64,000 nucleotides of DNA from Moraxella bovoculi 237 (GTDB lineage: Bacteria; Pseudomonadota; Gammaproteobacteria; Pseudomonadales; Moraxellaceae): NCBI RefSeq assembly GCF_000696305.2, contig NZ_AOMT01000021.1, forward strand, positions 1-64,000, given 5' to 3'. Of this stretch, positions 1-9,935 are shown piece by piece; positions within the stretch are counted from its first letter, which is position 1; each line of letters starts with the position of its first letter. The notes under the pieces were generated by a model that was given only the letters and a program-made list of their open reading frames with translations, was not told the DNA's origin and did no database searches. The translations under genes and the position numbers were made by a program.

Positions 1-60
1 AAGGCGGTGTTTGACCCTAATGGGATTATGAATCCCGGCAAAGTCTTTGACATGGATTAA
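1..60 (+). CDS. FAD-linked oxidase, C-terminal end (partial)
   Basis: Only the last 19 codons are inside the window, in frame from base 1 to a TAA stop. They read KAVFDPNGIMNPGKVFDMD. The FDPNGIMNPGKVF pattern is the usual carboxyl end of the GlcD/D-lactate dehydrogenase type FAD-linked oxidases, where the cap domain finishes next to the flavin. Which 2-hydroxyacid it oxidises cannot be told from this fragment. It converges on groL, and a shared terminator lies between them. Confidence 0.75.
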   Translation, partial: KAVFDPNGIMNPGKVFDMD

Positions 61-94
61 TCTTAACGCCATTATCATAAATTCAAATTAATAA

Positions 95-124
95 AAAATC
101 CTGCCATAACGACAGGATTTTTTT
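95..124. terminator. Bidirectional intrinsic terminator
   Basis: A perfect nine-base stem (95-103 with 113-121, AAAATCCTG/CAGGATTTT) encloses a nine-base loop. An A-run precedes it and a T-run follows it, so it can end transcription of the oxidase gene from the left and groL from the right. Confidence 0.85.
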
Positions 125-155
125 GTTGGGTAGTCAATAGCTGACAGCTAGGCGA

Positions 156-1817
<1,662 letters not shown>

Positions 1818-1843
1818 TTAATGTAATTTAAGATGGGTTTAAT

Positions 1844-2128
1844 TTATTCCAATACACCCAATACGTCAGCTTCTTTCATAATCAAAAGCTCTTCGCCGTC
1901 CACTTTGACGGTTTGACCTGCGTATTGACCAAATAGAACCTTGTCACCAACTTTCACATCCAGCGGACGCACGCCATTGTCAGTCACTTGACCATTGCCC
2001 ACAGCGATGATTTCGCCTTGTTGTGGTTTTTCTTGGGCAGATCCTGGCAGCAGGATTCCGCCTGCCGTTTTTTGCTCTTCTTCGGTACGGCGTACCACAA
2101 TACGATCATGTAGAGGACGAATTGACAT
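1844..2128 (-). CDS. groS: Co-chaperonin GroES (10 kDa)
   Basis: 94-residue lid of the GroEL chamber, with the N-terminal [12 protein letters not shown] segment and the GGILLPG mobile loop that contacts GroEL. I place the start at 2128 rather than 2140 because a GGAG ribosome binding site lies seven bases before this ATG, and the resulting MSIRPLHD start matches the family. It is first gene of groESL, behind a heat-shock-like promoter at 2181-2209. Confidence 0.98.
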   Translation of the reverse strand: MSIRPLHDRIVVRRTEEEQKTAGGILLPGSAQEKPQQGEIIAVGNGQVTDNGVRPLDVKVGDKVLFGQYAGQTVKVDGEELLIMKEADVLGVLE

Positions 2129-2180
2129 AAACTTCTCCATTAACTTGTTAGGGATACTGGCAAAACCAGATTGTTTATAA

Positions 2181-2209
2181 AAATGGTGTTTAGGGGCAAA
2201 TTTTTCAAG
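2181..2209 (-). promoter_or_regulatory. Sigma-32-like heat-shock promoter of groESL
   Basis: On the minus strand CTTGAA (2204-2209) is followed after 17 bases by CCATTT (2181-2186), preceded by CA. The E. coli groE sigma-32 promoter has CTTGAA and a CCCCATTT element at nearly the same distance. The placement, about 50 bases before the groS start, fits. Spacing is one base longer than in E. coli groE. Confidence 0.6.
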
Positions 2210-2229
2210 ATAATTTTTTTAAAAATTTA

Positions 2230-3029
2230 TCACTCACACAATATCACTTTTTTATCAAACTTGACTTTTGGGTTAAGCGAGTACGGCACCACATAGCCGT
2301 TCACGCACGCATTCATGCCCGATAAACTCACGGTATGCCCGTGATAAGGGGTGTAGATGAGCGTATCATCAAAGCGTTTTGCCATATTAACGGCATTGGC
2401 AAGCGGTGTGGCAAGGTCTTATTTTTTGGGCGACAAAGAGCAGGTTTGGCGTGTTATCCGTGATAAGCTTTTCATTTAAATCATCGGTCGCTTGCCATTG
2501 CCAATAGTAGCAAGCGTCCAGATAGTCATCAGAACGCTCTTTAATATCATCATAACGAGCCTCGTTATCGATGATTTTGGCTTGTTTGATGTAGTCGTCT
2601 CGGCTAAGTTTGGGGGCGGAGTCGGCAAAGTTTACAAGGGATAAAGCATCTTTACTAAACCCTTTTTTCACCAAATTCGGACAATCGTAGCTGAGTGTTA
2701 AACTCGCCCGTCTCACCCCTGTTAAGCTCGCCAAGCATTGTCATCATGTCCACCCCTGTGTGCTGTATGCAAGCGTCCATATAGGCTTTGGTACTCGTGT
2801 TGCCCTGCTCGTCCGTATCTTCCACGCCACCGTAGTCTATGGCAGGGGCAGACAGGGCAACGTCACGGGACATAGCCCAATACGTTAAAATTGAAGAATG
2901 CCAAGTAATATCGCCTTGTTTGGCAGACCCACTAATGAGATACAGATAAAAGCACAGTAAAATGGCGATAAGTGCGACGATAAAAATAGTGATATATTTT
3001 AAAAATGATTTTAATAATTTTAAAGTCAT
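2230..3029 (-). pseudogene. Frameshifted alpha/beta-hydrolase (TAP-like C-terminus) remnant
   Basis: The reading runs through three frames. The ATG at 3029 opens a membrane-anchor segment and a polar region that stops at 2655. One surplus A in a six-A run (about 2663-2668) would restore the frame into a stretch with SKDALSLVNFAD and SDDYLDACYYWQW. A second shift near 2417-2427 is needed to reach DLATPLANAVNMAKRF and then YTPYHGHTVS...NACVNGYVV, ending at a TGA at 2230. The last part resembles the TAP-like C-terminal domain of S33 tripeptidyl aminopeptidases, including the catalytic His region. No GxSxG nucleophile elbow is visible, so a core segment also seems lost. It is probably dead, though a sequencing error in the homopolymer could explain one shift. 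Confidence 0.7.
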
Positions 3030-3140
3030 ACAAAACCTACAAACTAACAAAATTTTTAAAAGTTATATGACAACATAAAATGTAACAAAATATGTATAAT
3101 GATTAGTTTGCTTTATGATAATGGCAAATAAAATATGGTT

Positions 3141-3156
3141 TGAGAAATTTTTCTCA
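3141..3156. repeat. Operator-like palindrome upstream of the DUF3108 gene
   Basis: TGAGAAA (3141-3147) and TTTCTCA (3150-3156) form a perfect inverted repeat around two Ts. It sits in the divergent gap between the hydrolase remnant and the DUF3108 gene, about 100 bases before the latter. No regulator can be named. A TATAAT at 3095-3100 lies nearby but has no good -35 partner. Confidence 0.35.
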
Positions 3157-3258
3157 CAAAATGCTACAAATTATCACGCCATCGCCCTTGTAGTTGTAAC
3201 AAAAAATGTCAATAATAAGCTCATGTTTTAAATTAATTTGCAAAGCAAGAGAGTGATT

Positions 3259-3963
3259 ATGCCTGTATTAAATAAATTTTTCAAAACTGCCACCACTGCC
3301 ACTGTTGCCACAGGCATTGCCATGGGGGCAACCTTATCTGCCAATGCGACGGATTTATCGGGCTTTTCTGCCACTTATGTGGTCAAAGCAGACGGCAGAT
3401 CAGGCACAGCGACTCGCACCCTGACTAAATCGGGCAATAACTACAACTATACCGTAAAGGCGTCGGCTGCTCGCATCGCAAGTGTCGATCAGTCGTCTAA
3501 GTTTGGTCTGTCAGGCGGCAGAATTCTACCATCGAGCTCATCAATGTCTGTGCGTCTATTTGGCGTGGGTAACACACACAGCATCAAATTTAATAACTCT
3601 GCCAAGACAGCTGTTTCAACTTATAAAGGCAAATCGACCACCCTAAAAATGAGCTCTCAGGCCTACGACGATCTAAGCCTAGAAGCCCAAATCCGCCAAG
3701 AATTGATTAACGGCAGATTCTCTGGCAACTATCATTTGGTGCGCAAAACCAACATCGATACCGCCAAATTCAAACGCTCAGGCACAAGTAAGCTGACCGT
3801 CCCTGCAGGTACTTATAATGTGGTTCGTATTGACCGAGTACATGACGATCGTGACCGTGCGACGAGTTTTTGGTTAGCGCCTAGTCTAAACTACCTACCC
3901 GTCAAAGTCAGCCAGACTAACGACGGCAAGACCATCTCTATGGAGCTAACCAAGACGAACTGA
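3259..3963 (+). CDS. DUF3108 family periplasmic protein
   Basis: 234 residues from the ATG at 3259, chosen over 3238 because it follows an AGAG ribosome binding site and gives a clean Sec signal peptide (basic start, Ala/Thr-rich core, ANA-TD cleavage near residue 31). The mature part has the pattern of DUF3108: an FSATYVVKADG start, a central DDLSLEAQIRQELI helix, and a PAGTYNVVRID strand near the end. The family is predicted to be an envelope beta-rich protein, and its function is not established. It is monocistronic here. Confidence 0.8.
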   Translation: MPVLNKFFKTATTATVATGIAMGATLSANATDLSGFSATYVVKADGRSGTATRTLTKSGNNYNYTVKASAARIASVDQSSKFGLSGGRILPSSSSMSVRLFGVGNTHSIKFNNSAKTAVSTYKGKSTTLKMSSQAYDDLSLEAQIRQELINGRFSGNYHLVRKTNIDTAKFKRSGTSKLTVPAGTYNVVRIDRVHDDRDRATSFWLAPSLNYLPVKVSQTNDGKTISMELTKTN

Positions 3964-3988
3964 TCTGATGGGTCAGCTACCAATAAAA

Positions 3989-4016
3989 ACAGCAGGTTTG
4001 TCGCCATGCTGTCTTT
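3989..4016 (+). terminator. Possible weak terminator after the DUF3108 gene
   Basis: ACAGCA (3989-3994) pairs with TGCTGT (4007-4012), followed by CTTT. The stem is short and the T-run poor, so this is only a candidate. Confidence 0.35.
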
Positions 4017-4033
4017 ATTATGTCTGCCTAAGA

Positions 4034-4438
4034 TTATTTGTGCATCGGTGGTAGGCGTTTTAGTAGAATGAACAGATAATAATTAATAAATAACAAGACA
4101 ATAAACTCTACCAATCGCATCCCCCAGATGCCAGCACTCACCCCTTCGTAATAGCGAATCAGCGCAAGCACGCCTGCCACGCTCAGATATACCAACGTAA
4201 CAATACTGGCAAAAATCAGCACGTAAGGTGAATTGCCACGCATGATCGCAGGCGTAAATAATAACGCAGGCAACATCGCCAGAATCTGCACAACCACACC
4301 ATTCATGACATTAACATCTGTTAGCATCATGATAGACAGCGGATAAATGATGATAGCAAGCACCACCCACAGCCACCAGAACAGCTTTAGGCGTTGATGG
4401 ATGGGCTGGATGGGTTTTTCAACAAATGGTTTTTTCAT
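4034..4438 (-). CDS. DUF2069 inner-membrane protein
   Basis: 134 residues with four hydrophobic segments (roughly 20-40, 50-66, 72-93 and 109-127) and short polar ends, so an integral inner-membrane protein. It matches the pattern of DUF2069 proteins, which lie beside wrbA in related gammaproteobacteria. It starts 12 bases after the wrbA stop, so the two are likely co-transcribed. No catalytic motif is visible and the role is unknown. Confidence 0.85.
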   Translation of the reverse strand: MKKPFVEKPIQPIHQRLKLFWWLWVVLAIIIYPLSIMMLTDVNVMNGVVVQILAMLPALLFTPAIMRGNSPYVLIFASIVTLVYLSVAGVLALIRYYEGVSAGIWGMRLVEFIVLLFINYYLFILLKRLPPMHK

Positions 4439-4450
4439 GAGTGTGTTTTA

Positions 4451-5047
4451 TTAATTGGCTAATTTTTTGGCGATATTGGCAAGGCGTACCCCCTGAGCGA
4501 TGGCAAGCGCTCGCTCATCTGCCGTCATGGCGAATTCATGAGTCGCGCCTGCGACACTACTCACCCCATAAGGCGTACCGCCGCGATTGGTGCGATTAAG
4601 TTCCGCATGCGCATAAGGCAGACCCACCATGAGCATGCCATGATGCAGTAGCGGCACCATCATGGTTAATAACGTCACCTCATTACCTCCATGCATGGTA
4701 CCACTGCTGGTGAACACACAGGCAGGCTTGCCCTGTAGATCACCCGCCAACCATGACGTCACCGTATTATCCCAAAAATACTTCATGCTGGCGGACATAT
4801 TTCCAAAATGTGTCGGGCTACCCACCGCCAGGCCTGCACAGCTCGACAGCTCCTCAGCCGTACAATATAAATCTCCCTCATCAGGAATGACAGGTGCCAT
4901 CTGCTCGGTGACGCTTGAGACCTTAGGCACGCGGCGTATCTTAACCGCTGCACCTGTATTCATCACCCCCTCTGCGATGGCATAGGCGAGTTCTTTGGTG
5001 CGGTTGTGATTGGTGTCGTATAGCACTAGGATGTATGAATCAGTCAT
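4451..5047 (-). CDS. wrbA: WrbA-like flavodoxin-fold NAD(P)H:quinone oxidoreductase
   Basis: 198-residue cytosolic flavoprotein. The N-terminal ILVLYDTNHNRTKELA segment is the FMN-phosphate loop of the flavodoxin fold, and GSPTHFGNMSASMKYFWD near residue 77 is the second flavin contact typical of WrbA. The family carries out two-electron reduction of quinones, protecting against semiquinone stress. It is somewhat divergent from E. coli WrbA, so the symbol is by family and context (followed by DUF2069, divergent from yihY). Confidence 0.85.
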   Translation of the reverse strand: MTDSYILVLYDTNHNRTKELAYAIAEGVMNTGAAVKIRRVPKVSSVTEQMAPVIPDEGDLYCTAEELSSCAGLAVGSPTHFGNMSASMKYFWDNTVTSWLAGDLQGKPACVFTSSGTMHGGNEVTLLTMMVPLLHHGMLMVGLPYAHAELNRTNRGGTPYGVSSVAGATHEFAMTADERALAIAQGVRLANIAKKLAN

Positions 5048-5223
5048 TATTTATCTTTTTGGGTTATTAAATCTTGAACATTATAGCTTAATTTTAGCAA
5101 AATCCACGCATCAAATTTTTAAACCTGCTTAATTTATCTATTTTTTTGCCAAAAACACTTTAAAAATGCGTGATATTTGTTACACTAAGATTCATGAATT
5201 TTATTGGATGATTAGCTGAGATT

Positions 5224-6723
5224 ATGATGAATTTTTTAAATAAACTGCCTTTTGCCCATTTTGGATGGTTCATGTATTTACGCCTTTTGGTGCGTCACTT
5301 TATTGAAGATGAATGCCAACAAAAAGCCGCCAGCCTAACCTACACCACATTACTTTCCTTAGTGCCGATCTTGACTGTAATCTTAGTGGTGTTCTCTAGC
5401 GTGCCTGCACTGTCCGACATGCGCGAACAATTACAGTCGGTCATCTACAGCAACCTCATGCCGTCATCGAGCGAGCAAATCAGCCAATATTTTGATAGCT
5501 TCGCCCAAAAATCCAGCAACCTTGGCGTAGTGGGTGTGGTGGGTTTATTCGTCACCACGATGATGACCTTGATGACCATCGAGACCGCATTTAATAAAAT
5601 TTGGCGCGTCAAAGAACGTTCTGGCGGTGCTTCAAGCATCATTCGTTATTGGGCGCTGATCACGCTAGGGCCCATCGTTCTTGGCGTGGCGTTCGGTGCA
5701 TCGAGCGCGATTCAGAGCGCGGATTTTTTGAATCGTCAGATTGCAGGCTATGGGATTGATTGGTCGATCTGGGCGTATGTGATTTCTGTGCTGTTTACGA
5801 TTGCTGGCTTTATTGGCATGTATTGGTTCATCCCAAAAGCACAAGTTCCCTTCAAGAATGCCGCCATCGCAGGCATTGTCTCTGCCATTTTATTTGAGAT
5901 TCTAAAGGCAGTATTTGGAACCGTCATGTCTAACTTCACCAGTTATGAAGCGATTTATGGTGCGTTTGCCGCCTTGCCTATTTTTCTATTATGGATCTTC
6001 TTGTCTTGGAACATCATTCTGCTGGGCGTGGAGATTAGCTACACGCTGACGATTTTTGATAACAAAGAAGTGCCTGTACGCCACCCATTATTAAGCCTGC
6101 TTGACATGCTTAACCTAACTTATAAGCGCTACCAAGAAGGCAAAACCGTCAGCGAACACGATCTTCGTCAGGTGCTAGGGCGCAAAGAGCTGCCAAAGTG
6201 GAGTCTCTACCTTGATCAGCTAATCGATGCCAAACTCATCACCCGCACCAAGGATGATGAATACCTGCTACAGACAGATCTTAGCAGCATGAGCCTATGG
6301 CAGTTCTACAAAACCCTGCCCTACCCGCTCCCAATCAAAGATGAGCTTGACGCCCTAAAAGCAGCAGACTACGACCCTTGGTTCGTTGAGATCTATAAGA
6401 ACCTTACCAAGATCGAACGTACTGCCAAAGGCGAGCTTGACATGCGACTGTCTGAACTGTTTGATAGCGCGCCCGTACGCAAAAAAGAGGAAATCGTACG
6501 CATCACTGATGAAGATGCCAAAGACAAGAGCGATGCGGATGGATTCAAAAAAACCGCCCGCCGCGAAATTAATGAAAATGGCGAATCGTTCATCATCCCA
6601 GATGGCAAAGCTGCCTTTACAGAAAGCCGCCTGACTCAAGTCATTCGCCTACTCAAAAAAGCGCGCCATCTGTTTGGCAAAAGCAAGAAAGTCGCCAATG
6701 ACTTCAAAAACGGCCTAAAATAA
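5224..6723 (+). CDS. yihY: YihY/UPF0761 family inner-membrane protein, long form
   Basis: 499 residues. The first ~290 carry the YihY domain: DECQQKAASLTYTTLLSLVP, then six membrane segments, including the FGASSAIQ region and the FLLWIFLSWNIILLGVE helix. Residues ~300-385 form a soluble region resembling a winged helix (YKRYQEGKTVSEHDLRQVLG, LIDAKLITR). The last ~100 are charged and low in complexity. The family was once annotated as RNase BN, a claim since withdrawn, and its function is unsettled. A second ATG follows directly at 5227. It is divergent from wrbA. Confidence 0.85.
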   Translation: MMNFLNKLPFAHFGWFMYLRLLVRHFIEDECQQKAASLTYTTLLSLVPILTVILVVFSSVPALSDMREQLQSVIYSNLMPSSSEQISQYFDSFAQKSSNLGVVGVVGLFVTTMMTLMTIETAFNKIWRVKERSGGASSIIRYWALITLGPIVLGVAFGASSAIQSADFLNRQIAGYGIDWSIWAYVISVLFTIAGFIGMYWFIPKAQVPFKNAAIAGIVSAILFEILKAVFGTVMSNFTSYEAIYGAFAALPIFLLWIFLSWNIILLGVEISYTLTIFDNKEVPVRHPLLSLLDMLNLTYKRYQEGKTVSEHDLRQVLGRKELPKWSLYLDQLIDAKLITRTKDDEYLLQTDLSSMSLWQFYKTLPYPLPIKDELDALKAADYDPWFVEIYKNLTKIERTAKGELDMRLSELFDSAPVRKKEEIVRITDEDAKDKSDADGFKKTARREINENGESFIIPDGKAAFTESRLTQVIRLLKKARHLFGKSKKVANDFKNGLK

Positions 6724-6734
6724 ATACCCATACA

Positions 6735-6778
6735 CCAATAATAAAGCCCGACCTAAAAATTGGCGGCTTTATTATTGG
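6735..6778. terminator. Bidirectional terminator between yihY and pyrC-like gene
   Basis: A perfect 14-base stem, 6735-6748 (CCAATAATAAAGCC) with 6765-6778, encloses a 16-base loop. It lies between convergent genes. The AT-rich arms supply T-tracts in either direction. Confidence 0.75.
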
Positions 6779-6784
6779 GTAAAA

Positions 6785-7939
6785 TCAGTCAAAAAAAACT
6801 TGCTCTACTTTACCTGTCAATACCTGCCCCAAAAATGGTGTATTTTTACCTGCCGATAGTATGGTGTCTTTACCCACCGTCCAAGACTGATTTGGGTCAA
6901 TCAGCACCGCCCCGCCAATGGTTTCATAATCTGTAATCCCTGCGATTTTGGCAGGGTTGGTGCAGATTTTCTCAACCAATTGCTCTGCGGTCAAAATACC
7001 ATCCGCCACGAGTTTACAACCCAATGACACAAAGGTATCAAAGTTACTAATCCCTGCTGCACTCTCGGCAAAGGGGGCTTGTTTGCTACTGCTTGATAGT
7101 GGCTCATGATGCGAGCAAATCGCATCAATGGTGCCGTCTCGTAGTCCCTTGATAAGGGCTTGTTGGTCGGTATTGGAGCGAAGTGGGGGTAGGACATAGG
7201 CATGGGCGTTATAGCCTTCAATGTCGTCATCGGTCAGGTGCAACTGGTGCATGGCGACATCGCAAGTAATCGGCAAGCCCTTTTGTTTTGCCCAGCGGAT
7301 GAGTTCCACAGATGTACGGCAGGTGATTTGACTAAAATGAGCAGACAGCCCCGTCTCTTCCACCATAAGGATTTGCTTGGATAAGGCAATGGTCTCGGCA
7401 AGCCACGGAATGCCCTGCAAACCATGAAAAGACGCAATGTAGCCGTCATGAGCCACGCCCCCTGCCGACAGGCTCGGCTCGTCAGGATAAAAAAACACTT
7501 TCAAATCAAAGGTAGATGCGTATTCTAGTGTACGCAGCATGACTAGGTCATTTTCAAAGCCTTTGGTGGCATTGGTTACGCCAATCGCTCCGCCTTGTTT
7601 TAGCCCTGCAAGGTTGGCAGGTTGTTTGCCGTCAAGCCCTGCGGTCAATGCCCCCAAAATGTGCAGATGAATGCCACCGTCCGCCCATGCTTTTTGTTTT
7701 AAGCCCTTGAGCAATGAGCCATTTTCTAGCACAGGGTTGGTGTCGGGCGGTAAGACAACGTGCAAAATGCCGTTCATGCGAGCGGTCTTGCCTTCGCTTG
7801 ATAGCGTGCCATGCGGCTGATGCCCTGGTTCACGCAAACGTCCGCACAAATCTACAATGGGTGGTATCAGCCATTTGCCGTCTGTCGGAACATTATCTAG
7901 GTTTGGCGATTGCCAAGTGGGGGGAAGTAGGGTTTTCAT
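6785..7939 (-). CDS. pyrX: Inactive dihydroorotase homologue (PyrC'/PyrX type)
   Basis: 384 residues from the ATG at 7939, preferred to a GTG at 7954 because an AAAGAG site precedes it. The fold is that of type I dihydroorotase, but the metal ligands are gone. The usual DxHxHxREPG reads VDLCGRLREPG, the HCEDPSL site reads YPDEPSL, HFCHVS reads HFSQIT, and TDHAPH reads CSHHEP. In Pseudomonas a non-catalytic homologue of this kind forms a complex with PyrB and is needed for aspartate transcarbamoylase assembly. By analogy this one is structural. pyrB lies upstream in the same direction, with a Sel1 gene between. An active pyrC must be elsewhere. Confidence 0.88.
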   Translation of the reverse strand: MKTLLPPTWQSPNLDNVPTDGKWLIPPIVDLCGRLREPGHQPHGTLSSEGKTARMNGILHVVLPPDTNPVLENGSLLKGLKQKAWADGGIHLHILGALTAGLDGKQPANLAGLKQGGAIGVTNATKGFENDLVMLRTLEYASTFDLKVFFYPDEPSLSAGGVAHDGYIASFHGLQGIPWLAETIALSKQILMVEETGLSAHFSQITCRTSVELIRWAKQKGLPITCDVAMHQLHLTDDDIEGYNAHAYVLPPLRSNTDQQALIKGLRDGTIDAICSHHEPLSSSSKQAPFAESAAGISNFDTFVSLGCKLVADGILTAEQLVEKICTNPAKIAGITDYETIGGAVLIDPNQSWTVGKDTILSAGKNTPFLGQVLTGKVEQVFFD

Positions 7940-7968
7940 AAATTTCTCTTTCACTGATGTTTTTAAAA

Positions 7969-8646
7969 TTAGTAGCCTTGACTTTCTAAAATCTCGTATT
8001 GCTCACAGGCATCTTGTTTGCTATTTTTACAGGATTTACTAAACCACTCTTTGGCTTTGATCCGGTTTTTGGCAACACCATCTCCGTTTGCATACATACT
8101 TGCCAAATTAAATTGCGCTTTTGGATTACCTTGCAGTGCTGATTTTTGATATAATTCAAAAGCCTTATTCAAATCCTTCTCAACGCTTTCACCCCTTAAA
8201 TACATTCCTGCAAGATTGTATTGGGCTTTTTCAAAGTCTTGTTGAGCAGATTTAGACCACCATTCTATTGCCTTATTATCATCTTTTTCTACACCACGAC
8301 CATTTCTATACATATTTCCCAAATTAAACTGAGCCAGCACAAAATTCTGGCTCGCTGATTTGGTATGCCATTCTACCGCTTTGGCATCATCTTGGTGTAC
8401 ACCCAAACCATTATTGTACATCACACCAAGATTAAATTGAGATGTTGCAAACCCTTGATTTGCAAGTTTTTCCGTCCAATAAAATTCATTGATATAATCC
8501 TGTTGGTTATGATAATAATCCGCCAAATTTGCCTGAGCCACCACATCGCCATTCTCTGCGTTTTGAATTAAATCCTGTACATCACTGGCAAATACCGATA
8601 CAGATAATAAAAATCCTGCGGTTAATATTGAAATTTTTTTAAACAT
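7969..8646 (-). CDS. Sel1-repeat secreted protein
   Basis: 225 residues. An N-terminal Sec signal peptide (KKISILTAGFLLSVSVFAS) is followed by about five Sel1-like repeats of ~36 residues with the signature ANLADYYHN / FNLGVMYNNGLGV / FNLGNMYRNGRGV / YNLAGMYLRGESV / FNLASMYANGDGV. Such alpha-solenoids mediate protein contacts in the envelope. A Cys pair near the C-terminus (CKNSKQDAC) closes the last repeat. It is inserted between pyrB and the pyrC-like gene with gaps of 76 and 29 bases. No link to pyrimidine synthesis is known. Confidence 0.88.
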   Translation of the reverse strand: MFKKISILTAGFLLSVSVFASDVQDLIQNAENGDVVAQANLADYYHNQQDYINEFYWTEKLANQGFATSQFNLGVMYNNGLGVHQDDAKAVEWHTKSASQNFVLAQFNLGNMYRNGRGVEKDDNKAIEWWSKSAQQDFEKAQYNLAGMYLRGESVEKDLNKAFELYQKSALQGNPKAQFNLASMYANGDGVAKNRIKAKEWFSKSCKNSKQDACEQYEILESQGY

Positions 8647-8722
8647 AATTTTTCTCTTATTAAATGGTTAAAATGCGGTGCGTATTACACAACCAACAAT
8701 TTAACCAAATTAAGCCAATGAT

Positions 8723-9733
8723 TTATGCCAAATTTCTCAAACTCTCCTGCCCACGCATTGCCATTGCCATGACCGCCATACGCACCGCAATGCCGTTATT
8801 GACCTGCTTTAAAATCACCGATTGACTGCCGTCCGCCACGCCAGACGCTATCTCCACACCACGGTTCATGGGGCCGGGGTGCATGACCAGAGCATTTGGT
8901 TTGGCAAGAGCAACACGAGCCTCGGTAATGCCATACATCTTGTAATACTCAGACGTGGACGGCAACAGAGGCGAGCCGATACGCTCATTTTGGATACGCA
9001 AGCCGATAATCACATCAGCGTCCGCCACGCCTTTATCAATGTTCTCAAATACCGAGACGTTATACCGCTCAATACCTTTTGGCAAAAGGGTCTTAGGGGC
9101 AATCACACGAATATCACGCGCCCCCAAAGTCGTCAATGCCGAGATATCGGAGCGAGCCACACGGCTGTGCTTGATGTCGCCAACAATCGCCACAGACAGC
9201 TCATCAAAAGGCTTGTCCGCCTCACGGTAAATCGTGAGCATATCCAGCATGGCTTGGGTGGGGTGGGCGTGCCAGCCGTCCCCTGCATTGATGATGGCAA
9301 CATTTGGGGTAACTTCGGTCGCCATAAAATGAGCCGCCCCACTTGATGAATGACGCACCACAAACATATCAGCACTCATCGCCTCCAAGTTCCACAGCGT
9401 ATCACGCAAAGTCTCGCCTTTGGAAGTGGAGGATTTGGCGATGTCAAGATTTAGCACGTTCGCCCCAAGGCGTTTTTGAGCCGCCTCAAAGGTCGTGCGG
9501 GTGCGGGTGGAGTTTTCAAAAAACAGATTCATCACCGTCTTACCCGACAGCTCGTCAGTGTTAATAAGCCGTCCATTATCATCAAAATAACTCATCGCCT
9601 TATCAATAATCCCTTCAAGCTGTGGGCGTGTCAGCCCCTCAACGCCGATAAAATGGCGAATGGCGGTGTCGTCATTGGGGGTAAGCTGTGGACGGGCAAG
9701 GGTTTGGTTTAGGCGGGCGGTGATGTCAGTCAT
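8723..9733 (-). CDS. pyrB: Aspartate carbamoyltransferase catalytic subunit
   Basis: 336 residues. It condenses carbamoyl phosphate with aspartate, the first committed step of pyrimidine synthesis, in the cytosol. [13 protein letters not shown] near residue 71 is the carbamoyl-phosphate site, HPTQAMLD the second substrate loop, and MHPGPMNRG the aspartate site. No pyrI regulatory gene is near. The inactive dihydroorotase homologue downstream suggests the Pseudomonas-type PyrB-PyrC' dodecamer. It is divergent from fbp. Confidence 0.97.
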   Translation of the reverse strand: MTDITARLNQTLARPQLTPNDDTAIRHFIGVEGLTRPQLEGIIDKAMSYFDDNGRLINTDELSGKTVMNLFFENSTRTRTTFEAAQKRLGANVLNLDIAKSSTSKGETLRDTLWNLEAMSADMFVVRHSSSGAAHFMATEVTPNVAIINAGDGWHAHPTQAMLDMLTIYREADKPFDELSVAIVGDIKHSRVARSDISALTTLGARDIRVIAPKTLLPKGIERYNVSVFENIDKGVADADVIIGLRIQNERIGSPLLPSTSEYYKMYGITEARVALAKPNALVMHPGPMNRGVEIASGVADGSQSVILKQVNNGIAVRMAVMAMAMRGQESLRNLA

Positions 9734-9866
9734 GGATTTTCCTTAGGTGCGTGGTCTTTGGCGAATTAAAAACAAATTAGGTTATTTTATCAAAATTCCA
9801 TCCCAAACAGCAATGTAAATTTCACGAATCAATCTTACTTAGCATTAAAATATTGCTCATTTGCAA

Positions 9867-9889
9867 CATGAAATTTGGGGTGTTTCATG
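9867..9889. repeat. Inverted repeat in the pyrB-fbp divergent gap
   Basis: CATGAAA (9867-9873) and TTTCATG (9883-9889) are a perfect seven-base inverted repeat separated by nine bases, about 50 bases before the fbp start. It could be an operator for fbp or pyrB. The regulator is unknown. Confidence 0.3.
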
Positions 9890-9935
9890 ATAGAATATTT
9901 TACATCATATTTATCATCATTATTAAGGAAAAATC

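Noticed and set aside
8822-9346. 174-codon frame antisense to pyrB
   Set aside because: It lies wholly inside pyrB, whose catalytic motifs are intact, and its translation looks compositionally random.
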